DNA of 32,666 bases from contig CAUYUJ010021072.1 in the NCBI GenBank assembly GCA_963575745.1, positions 112,501-145,166 on the forward strand. Reading direction: 5' to 3'. This DNA comes from Prorocentrum cordatum (Eukaryota; Sar; Dinophyceae; Prorocentrales; Prorocentraceae). Every line of letters begins with the position of its first letter. The stretch's first letter is position 1. A program made the position numbers and the translations under genes. The notes under the pieces are model-generated. The model did no database searches and was not told the DNA's origin. It worked only from the letters and a program-made list of their open reading frames with translations. Of this stretch, positions 26,061-32,666 are shown one piece after another.

Positions 26061-26837
26061 CCTTGCTGGAGCTCCCTATGGGGCCACGATACGTGTGAGG
26101 GGTGTGCCGAAATGGGTGCGGTGGGCGCATGGGAGCGCAGCCACTGGGGCCTTCGCTGGAGCTCCCCATGGGCCCACGAAACGTGTGATGGGTGTGCCGA
26201 AATGGGTGCGGTGGGCGCATGGGAGCGCAGCCACTGGGGCCTTCGGTGGAGCTCCCTATGGGGCCACGAAACGTGTGAGGGGTGTGCCGAAATCTGTGCG
26301 GCGGGCGCATGGGAGCGCAGCCACGGGGGCCTTCGGTGGAGCTCCCTATGGGGCCACGAAACGTGTGAGGGGTGTGCCGAAATCTGCGCGGTGGGCGCAT
26401 GGGAGCGCAGCCACTGGGGCCTTCGGTGGAGCTCCCTATGGGGCCACGAAACGTGTGAGGGGTGTGCCGAAGTGGGTGCGGTGGGCGCATGGGAGCGCAG
26501 CCACTGGGGCTTTCGCTGGAGCTCCCTATGGGGTCACGAAACGTGTGATGGGTGTGCCGAAATGGGTGCGGCGGGCGCATGGGAGCGCAGCCACTGGGGC
26601 CTTCGCTGGAGCTCCCTATGGGGCCACGAAACGTGTGAGGGGTGTGCAGAAATGCGTGCGGTGGGCGCATGGGAGCGCAGCCACTGGAGCCTTCGCTGGA
26701 GCTCCCTATGGGGCCACGAAGCGTGTGAGGGGTGTGCAGAAATGGGTGCGGTGGGCGCATGGGAGCGCAGCCACTGGGGCCTTCGCTGGAGCTCCCTATT
26801 GGGCCACGAGACGTGTGAGGGGTGTGCCGAAGTGGGT
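26061..26837. repeat. 90-bp tandem satellite, about 8.6 units
   Basis: GGTGTGCCGA starts at 26101, 26191, 26281, 26371, 26461, 26551, 26641 and 26731, with the next at 26821 (GGTGTGCCGAAGTGGGTG), so the period is exactly 90. A 40-bp partial unit precedes it from 26061. Each unit holds GGGCGCATGGGAGCGCAGCC, CTTCG.TGGAGCTCCCTAT and GGGGCCACGAAACGTGTGA. Units differ at a few positions only. Since 90 is divisible by 3, two plus frames and one minus frame are open across it (30-residue peptide repeats). Confidence 0.97.
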
Positions 26838-26845
26838 GATGGTGG

Positions 26846-26906
<61 letters not shown>

Positions 26907-26911
26907 GATGG

Positions 26912-26952
<41 letters not shown>
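26836..26952. repeat. (GAT)n microsatellite joined to the satellite
   Basis: GAT units with a GGTGGTGGT block at 26890-26910, beginning inside the last 90-bp unit (GTGGGTGATGGTGGTGATG). Confidence 0.95.
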
Positions 26953-27045
26953 GCAGGAGGGAGGGGGCAGCGGGAGGAGGAGTGAACGCGGGGCCGTCTC
27001 TCTTCGAAACGAGGACCCAACACCACAGGATGGTTGGGACAAATA

Positions 27046-27131
27046 TAACAAATTCAGGGGACGATTTTTTTTCCCCCTGTTTTCTGGTGTTTCGACCAAA
27101 ATCCGCCTGTAGGGGGACGTGCCCGACCTAA
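27046..27131 (+). mobile_element. Family M right end (copy 5)
   Basis: CAGGGGACGATTTTTTTTCC, then TTCGACCAAAATCCGCCTG and TAGGGGGACGTGCCCGACCT. The left part of the element (TACAGGAGGAA) is not present in the preceding 90 bp. Confidence 0.72.
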
Positions 27132-28046
27132 CCCCAGCAGGACGAGAGCCTTCCCCCCTTCTCAGAGACGCGCACGTGCGCCCACTGTTCGCTTCACTGC
27201 GGCGGGCACCCCGTCGGAGAGGGCGGTGCCCATGGGAGCGCGCATCGATCGGTTACGGCAGGTTGGAGTCGTGTCGGCGCGGCGGCGAGCCCGCCGCGGG
27301 CAGTCAAGATTGACCGTCGCCGGTGGCCCAGAGTCGGCCAATACGGATGGATCTGGCGATCGAAAAGCCGCCGATCGTTCAGTGCTGACCGATGCACGCG
27401 GTGTCAGAAGCCATCGCTGGGCCGTCACGACACGAGCCTGTCGCACTTTGCCGTGGCGAAATGTTCATCATCTTTCTATGATCGAGTGGGGCGGAGGCGG
27501 AAGAGGGGGGGTTGGAGGGGAAGGAGAGAGAAGGTTTGGAGTGGACGGAGGGAGGAACAACCGAGAGGGCCTCGATCCCAAACCCAAGCCGCGAGGGCGA
27601 GTCGATCGAAAGTTACGAGGCTGAGAAAAGCAGTGCTTGCATGGTGCAGCCCCCTAGACCAGGCAGCAGATGGCCCGCTCCCGACACTGCGAATCCCAAC
27701 TTTTTTTTTTTACGCCGGCGGCGAGGCGGGGCCATCCGCCCCAGCGTGGCAGCGATGCAGGCGCACGACACAGCGATTTGGCCGGCATGCGGGAGGGCAG
27801 GGAGGGAGGAGCACGGGGCGGCCGAGGGGGGGGGGGGAATGTACAGCTGTGGATCCCAGCGCGTTGTCATTGCTTCGGGAGCTTCCCCGCCGGCCTCCGC
27901 CGACCCTGCGCCGGCTTCCGCTCCTGGACCTGCCCCCGTGGCACGTCCGCTGGCCTCCGCTGGGCTTTTCCGCCGCCTGCAGCCGAGGAAAGGAGGGGGA
28001 GAGGCAGCTCCTCGACTCCTCGGAGGTGAGCCCCTTCCTTTCATCT
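27132..28046. other. No gene recognised
   Basis: Ordinary GC-rich sequence. Plus frames at 27226, 27453 and 27512 and minus frames at 27446 and 28044 are open for 95-215 codons, but give Arg/Gly/Ala-rich or Pro/Ala-rich products. G-runs at 27508-27530 and 27821-27837; T10 at 27701. Confidence 0.5.
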
Positions 28047-28204
28047 GAGCTCGGGCACGTCCCTCTAAAGGAGGAATCTCCCCAAAATAGTCAAAAATAG
28101 TACGGGGACGATTTTTTGATTATTCTTTGACCACTTTTGAATATTCTTGGGGTACTTCCATTTTTCCTCCAAAATCCGCCTGTAGAGGGCCATGCCCGAC
28201 CTAA
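28047..28204 (+). mobile_element. Family M inverted-repeat element, copy 6
   Basis: Left end GAGCTCGGGCACGTCCCTC then TAAAGGAGGAATC, centre CAAAAATAGTACGGGGACG then ATTTTTTGATTATTC, right end CTCCAAAATCCGCCTGTAG then AGGGCCATGCCCGACCTAA. It is 158 bp and the best-preserved full copy together with copy 2. Confidence 0.8.
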
Positions 28205-29325
28205 CTGTTGTCTTCTGGAGCGCCCCATGTGCTTGTTTGCAGCAGCTCCTGGGAGGTTGAGATCGGCATCGGCGCTGCTTTATCCCTGGTCCAAAACTGG
28301 CCTGGTCCCGTTTAGTCCAGCTCATTCGCTTTCCACCCGGACTGGATCCTTGGCTGCACTGGGCCTGAGCGGCCTTCTAGCTTCTGAGATCGTGCCTACT
28401 AGCCCGTACCCGTTCCTACGAAGACCTCCCAGACGTTGCCCGGCCAACAGATGGCGGAAGCCCGTGGTCGGAGGGAAGGGCAGCCAAGGAAGGGCACCAC
28501 ATATCCCTCCACCAACAAAAGATTGCATCATAGCCTTCGCCGTCCAAGGAGTCCAAGGAGTGCATCTTCCAGGTTGACCCAAGGGTCCAGTTTAGGGGTG
28601 GTGGTGCATTTCTAAGTCTGGATCTGAATCGGTGTTTCAGCGCCAGCTGATTTCGGCCACCACCCCATGTAGCGGGACCTTTTTATCGGGACCAGCCAGG
28701 ATTCAGGATCGTAGCCTCCACCAGCCAATTCATTCAATGCCTCGGCTCGTATTCGATCAAGTCATGCATGGCACACTGCGTTGACTCTCCTCGTTCGGGG
28801 CATTGAGAGAGGCCGCCTTCCAGCCTCGTCGACCGACGACATCTGCGCTGGTCCACTCGACACTGGCGTTCGTGCGCGTGCCGCTGTGGTCCCCCGTAGA
28901 TCTCGCTGATCGACGCGCGTTTCGCCAGATGCCTTCGATTGCTTTTGGACGCCGATTGGCTGCCCCGCCCACGTGGGTCCGCTCGGAGTTCGGTGCCGTG
29001 CGCATGTGGAGTGCCCCTGGCAGCTTCCACTAGGAGGGCGTGCTGCCAAAGGGGGTGCCCTGGCAATCTTCGAGTCATACGTCCCACCGTCAGAGGAGAG
29101 CAGCAGAATCCCAGCCATCAAAGGCGAGCACCATAGCCAACAGATGCCACCAGCCAGCAGATGCAACAGGTGCAAGGCGCGTGTTCCTAAACCATAGCAA
29201 ATCGTCCCGCTCCGCACTCAGCCTGCCCGTGACGGGTCGGTGTGCCGTTCCTCGTTGACCGGCGATCGTCTTCCTGGCGCTGCTGTGCTAGCAGCACCGT
29301 GGTGAGGCTCCGTGGTCGCGCGCTC
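28205..29325. other. No gene recognised; lowest repeat density in the window
   Basis: Largely unique sequence with milder base composition. The longest frame is on the minus strand (28762-29217, 151 codons) and includes a hydrophobic LHLLHLLAGGICWLWCSPLM segment, but matches nothing I know. Confidence 0.4.
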
Positions 29326-29420
29326 CTCCTCCTCCTCCTCCTCCTCCTCCTCCTCCTCCTCCTCCTCCTCCTCCTCCTGTCCTCCTCCTCCTCCTCCTCC
29401 TCCTCCTCCTCCTCCTCCTC
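29326..29420. repeat. (TCC)n microsatellite
   Basis: About 95 bp of CTC/TCC units with a TGTCC interruption at about 29378. Confidence 0.95.
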
Positions 29421-30260
29421 GGGGACACCCGAAGTCGTGCGCCCCACTCTCCGTCGGCTTTCGTCCCACTAGGGGGCCACATGCGAACCCTGCCCCTACC
29501 CCCCACGATTTTTCTGAGAGGGAGGGTGGGGTCCACCTCGCTCGGGAGCCCCTACCCACGTGCCGCGCGTGGCCCTGCCCTCTCCTGCCAGCTCCGCCGC
29601 TCCCCCCCCCCCGCTCGCGCGAGAGGCGGCGGGCCGCCCGCCCGGGGCCCAGAGGGCGGCGGCCGGCCTCTCGCGGCGGCCGTGCGACCTCTCCTCCCTC
29701 GCCTCGTCCAATCGTGTTCCCTCTCCCCTATATCCCCTCCCTCTCTCTCCCCTCACTCTCCCCTTCCCCACCCCGATCCCTCCTCCCCCCCGATCCCCTC
29801 CTCCTCCCCCACTCCTCCCCCCCCGATGTGCCTCCCCCCTCCGATCCCTCTCCCCCTGTCTCCCTTTTATCCCCTTTCCCCTCCCCCCCCCTCTCCCCAC
29901 GTCCGCTCCCGCCTGGTCCCCCCTCCTCGTGTCCTCCCTCCCTCCGTCTGTGCCGTGCTCTCTCGTCCGCAGCGCGCGCAGCGCGCTCTCTCCTGCCGCC
30001 TCCGCCGCCCCCTCCCCTCCCCCTCGTGGCTCGCTCGCGAGGAGGCGGGGCGTCGGAGGCGGTGTCGGGCCTCGCGGCGGCTTTGCTTGACCGTCTCCCG
30101 GCATGCCTCGTCTGCCTCGCTCCCCCCCTCCCCCTGCAGCGGGCGGATGTGTGTGCGCCCCGGGGCCGAGCCTCGTCCTGCTTCTGCGTTGAGGGGCTTC
30201 AGGAGCTGAGCCTGCAGCGTGCCTGTGACTGTGATGAGAAAAAACTCGGGGAGCACGCAA
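29421..30260. other. C/T-rich and GC-rich stretch, no gene
   Basis: CCCTCTCCCC-type imperfect repeats from 29715 to 29960, GC-rich with inverted CGCGCGCAGCGCGC (29974-29987), and long Pro/Ser-rich frames on all plus frames. The multiplicity of open frames reflects base composition. Confidence 0.5.
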
Positions 30261-30268
30261 CGACTCCG

Positions 30269-30378
30269 TCATATATATATATATATAAATGCGTATACAT
30301 ATATGTAGATATGTTTATTTGTTTATATACACATGTGCGTTTCTATATATATATATATATATACATACATACATAAAT
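30269..30378. repeat. (AT)n microsatellite region
   Basis: ATATATATATATATATA at 30271-30287 and again at 30344-30362, joined by TATACATATATGTAGATATG and (TACA)n. It is an AT-rich island in a GC-rich window. Confidence 0.95.
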
Positions 30379-30960
30379 ACACAGGGACTTCAAGATATGC
30401 TGCTGCCGGGTGCGGATGAGAGGTGCGTAGAGGCTGCCGTCAAGGAGGGGTAGCCCAGCAGGGCGCATAGTACCCCTCTAGTGCTCCTCCAGCTCCTCCT
30501 GCCACTGATCGGAGCGACAAGTCCGCTGCGTTTCTCTCGTGTGGTCTGATCCCTCGAGGCTTGCTGCGCGCCTGCGCTGCGAGGCTTGCATGTGTCCCGA
30601 CAGGGCGGATCATCTTTCGGAGCAGTGCGGCAAGGTTTCTGTGAAGAATCTCCCGTGGGCTTCATCCCGAACACGACACGTAGCATCACGGTGGAGCGCG
30701 GTCCGTGGTTCGATTGATCACGGCGTGGCCAGGCTTTGTTTCCCTCGATGCGTCCTGGTAGTTCTCCGAAGTGACGTGGCAGGTAGCGGCCTTTCCTTCA
30801 TCATCCTCACCCTCTTCTTCCTGCTCATCCTCCTGATCATCCGCCGCCTCCCTCTTCTCCTCCTCCTTTGTACGCAGCTCGCTTTGTCAGATGGCGCAGC
30901 TCGCCTTGTCAGCTCGCACTGTGGTTTTACACAGCCGAGGTGTCGAACTCCGGTTGGTCG
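30379..30960. other. No gene recognised
   Basis: A plus frame at 30539 begins with a Cys-containing segment (RLRCEACMCPDRADHLSEQC) then a hydrophobic SFIILTLFFLLILLII stretch, but the latter is translated TCCTC-type sequence. A 20-bp near-repeat GCAGCTCGC.TTGTCAG occurs at 30878 and 30897. Confidence 0.4.
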
Positions 30961-30964
30961 CGCT

Positions 30965-31018
30965 TCCTCCTCCTCCTCCTCATCCTCCTCCTCCTCCTCC
31001 TCCTCCTCCTCCTCCTCC
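30965..31018. repeat. (TCC)n microsatellite
   Basis: TCC units with one TCA. The antisense gives poly-Glu. Confidence 0.95.
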
Positions 31019-31426
31019 CTAACAACAGCACGATAGGGGTTCTTTTGGGGTGTCAAGTCGGCCATGACACCAGTCGGCGGATAAAGACACCAGCGCAGAG
31101 GAAAAGGCTCGCCCAGCCCGCCCCACCTCCCCGTCTCCCTGCTCCCCATCTGCCGCCCTTTGTCGGCGATAATTCTAGACTCTCTTTCTGGGCTATCTCC
31201 TTGTGCCCTCGGACGTGGCTTTTCGGCCGTGCCGGTGGGCTTTGTCTGGTGGCTCTGCTGGTGCCGCTGCTTTCGGGGCCAGCCTCCTCTGCTGTCAGGA
31301 CTCCCCGCGATTGTCCCAGGAAGTTCAGGCCCCCTGTCCCAGCCCCACCTCCAACCCGAGGAGAGTAATGACGAATCTGATGCGCATAACGACGAGTAGA
31401 AGATGATAATGAGGAAGAGGTGGTAG
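31019..31426. other. No gene recognised
   Basis: Ordinary sequence. Short (ATGACGA)-like words occur near 31370-31400 before the GGA tract. Confidence 0.4.
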
Positions 31427-31530
31427 GAAGAGGAGGAGGAGGAGAGGAGGTAGGAGGACGCGGAGGAGGATGAGGAAGAGGAGGAGGAGGAGGAGGAGGA
31501 CGCGGAGGAGGAGGAGGAGGACAAGGAGGG
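31427..31530. repeat. (GGA)n microsatellite
   Basis: GGA units with AAG and GAC.GGA interruptions, homopurine on plus. It is inverted relative to the TCC-rich block at 31695. Confidence 0.93.
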
Positions 31531-31694
31531 TGGAGGGCCTCATCCCCCTGGCCAGCGCGATCGCCCCGCGATCGGCACCGCGCGGTCGCCCGCCGCGGCC
31601 AGCGCCGCCGGGTGGCCGCGGGCGGCGCTGCCGCGGCAGCAATCGGCGGCCAGAGCGCTCGGACCTCCTCTGCCCCTCCTGTTCGTCTTTGTCG
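31531..31694. other. GC-rich island between GGA and TCC tracts
   Basis: Palindromic CGATCGCCCCGCGATCG at 31558-31574 and repeated GCCGCG words. It would form the loop if the flanking purine and pyrimidine tracts paired. Confidence 0.5.
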
Positions 31695-31960
31695 TCGACG
31701 TCGTCGTCGCCCTCCTCGTCCTCCTCCTCCTCCTCCTCGTCCTCCTCGTCCTCCTCATGCTCCTCCTCTCTCACTCTCCTTCTTCCTCCTTCTCCCTGCT
31801 TCCTCCTCATCCTTCCTCTGTTACTCTGTCCTTATCCTGCTCCTCACTCCCCCCCCCACATCTTCATCACTTCTTCTCTTCATCCTCCCTCCTCCTCAAC
31901 CTTCCTCCCCCTCATCATTCCTGCTCTGTCTTCCTCTATGTCGCCTCCTCCTTGTCCTCT
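31695..31960. repeat. TCC/TTCC/CATCC-rich tract
   Basis: GTCGTC to 31705, TCC units to 31760, then imperfect CTTCCTCC/CTCATCC. Confidence 0.9.
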
Positions 31961-32247
31961 TCGTGTTTTCCGCCACCTCCTTCCTCATGCATCGCGCAGC
32001 TGAAAGTCCTGGTGGCAGTCTGCGTGCCCGATGTGCCCCAGCTTCTTCCTTCTTGCCCCAGCCATGGCACACGTCGCCTTGTGTCGGAGGCTGCGAACAC
32101 CAGGCTGGCGGCCCCCCGCTGCTGCCCTTCCTTTCGCCCGCCTCTCCCCCTCGGTGCCGGTGCGGTGGATCCGCCCCGGCCTGCAGGCCTCGCGTGTTTT
32201 CTTTTTTTTTTGTTGTTGTTGCTGGCCGGTCTCGTCGCTCGGCTGCT
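31961..32247. other. No gene recognised
   Basis: Ordinary GC-rich sequence; T-run and (TTG)n at 32202-32222. Confidence 0.4.
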
Positions 32248-32505
32248 CATCGGAGGGAGCAGGCCCCGCGTGCTCGAGCGCGAATTGGGCAGGATGTGCT
32301 CGACAGTTTGGCTGCGCTCCACCGTTCAAGGCCTTGAACGTTCAAACATTATATCCTCTGGAAATCCGACGAACTGTTCATTGTGAGGCGCGCCAGTTGT
32401 GTAGTCGATGTCCTACTCGAAGCATCGGCGGGAGCAGGCCGCGCTTGCTCGAGCGAGACTTGAGCGGGCTTTGCTCAAAAGCTCTGCGGCCCTACAGCGT
32501 CGAGG
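32248..32505 (+). repeat. Direct duplication of an 84-bp block (spacing 175)
   Basis: CATCGG.GGGAGCAGGCC and TGCTCGAGCG start at 32248 and 32423. Both blocks continue about 84 bp to CCGTTCAAGG and GCGTCGAGG. Plus-strand translations are IGGSRPRVLERELGRMCS and IGGSRPRLLERDLSGLCS, similar at the protein level although in different frames relative to the window. Confidence 0.85.
32323..32340. repeat. Perfect 18-bp palindrome
   Basis: CGTTCAAGGCCTTGAACG, at the end of the first 84-bp block and immediately before GTTCAAACATTATATCC. The second block lacks it. Confidence 0.9.
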
Positions 32506-32589
32506 TTGCCAGGCCGCCCAACCCGGCGCGGCGCTGGTCGAGGCGCGCCCGCGAGGGGGAGCGCGGCGCAGGTGGACTGGGCCGACGAA

Positions 32590-32666
32590 GACTTCGCAGA
32601 GGAGGGGGATTAGGAGGAGAAGGATGATTATGATGAGGAGTAGGAGGGGGAGGAGGAGGAGGAGGA
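32590..32666. repeat. (GGA)n tract running off the window end
   Basis: GGA units with GATGATTATGATGAGG at 32620-32640. Continues beyond the window. Confidence 0.9.

Noticed and set aside
26061-26837. CRISPR array
   Set aside because: Units are contiguous near-identical 90-mers without distinct spacers, in a eukaryotic context.
25804-27099. 431-codon minus frame with poly-His and eight 30-residue repeats, as a secreted repeat protein
   Set aside because: The frame is produced by a 90-bp tandem repeat and a GAT tract, both multiples of three; two other frames are equally open and no signal peptide or domain is present.
30269-30378. AT-rich region as a replication origin or promoter
   Set aside because: It is a plain (AT)n/(TACA)n microsatellite; nothing else supports an origin or promoter.
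1-32666. Dinoflagellate spliced-leader sequence or relic, rRNA, telomeric TTTAGGG arrays
   Set aside because: I looked for the CCGTAGCCATTTTGGCTCAAG-type leader (given here only as a search term in parts: CCGTAGCC, TTTTGGCT) and found no match; only an isolated TTTAGGG occurs, near 28590; no rRNA core was recognised.

Overview
The window reads as nuclear DNA of a dinoflagellate. The basis is its composition (GC-rich, crowded with long GGA/TCC, GAT and GTC trinucleotide tracts), decayed retroelement proteins of a kind I know from dinoflagellate genomes, many short dispersed repeats, and only one convincing intact gene-like frame in about 32.7 kb. Prorocentrum-like genomes come to mind because of the proline-rich peptides in the antisense of 'CTTGGGGGCC' arrays, but the species cannot be fixed from sequence alone. 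A run of exactly 100 N (11634-11733) marks a scaffold gap inside a TCC tract.

Layout. 0-2.1 kb (+): remnants of a LINE-type retroelement, with a Cys/His zinc-finger tail of the kind that follows reverse transcriptase and then a conserved helical companion region. 2.6-6.9 kb (-): a long decayed copia-like polyprotein read from high to low coordinates. It runs from a Cys/His box through an acidic gag-like part and a CxxC/integrase-like stretch to a methyltransferase-like module, broken by many frameshifts and stops. 7.2-8.8 kb (-): further unrecognised decayed coding sequence with a membrane segment. 10.1-10.7 kb: an 81%-identical inverted repeat. 11.7-13.05 kb: G-rich 'CTTGGGGGCC' arrays. 13.1-14.04 kb (+): an aminopropyltransferase (spermidine/thermospermine synthase-like) frame, the best gene here, apparently lacking its N-terminal part. 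14.1-14.9 kb: GGA tract.

15.1-20 kb is a nest of short inverted-repeat elements. I define three families by eye: family M (TIR GTCGGGCACGTCCCTCTACAGG, split here as GTCGGGCACG / TCCCTCTACAGG), family F (TIR CCAGACATGC) and family C (long palindromic arms built on CGATGCATCGGCG). Some abut one another. 18.2-20.2 kb adds a 138-bp tandem duplication, a second copy of a 130-bp dispersed repeat also found at 6.3 kb, and a short acidic coding-like frame. 20.2-21.5 kb is almost entirely TCC, GGA and GAT microsatellite. 21.7-23.4 kb holds an irregular CACGTGGCAACGCC array interrupted by another G-rich element. 23.5-28.2 kb contains more family M ends and an array of eight and a half 90-bp units. 28.2-32.7 kb is mostly non-genic, with TCC/GGA tracts, an AT microsatellite and a duplicated 84-bp block near the end.

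No operon-like or cooperating gene set is visible. The region is best read as a transposon and satellite landscape around one isolated metabolic gene fragment. The most novel material is the set of uncatalogued repeat families and their nesting, rather than a new enzyme system.
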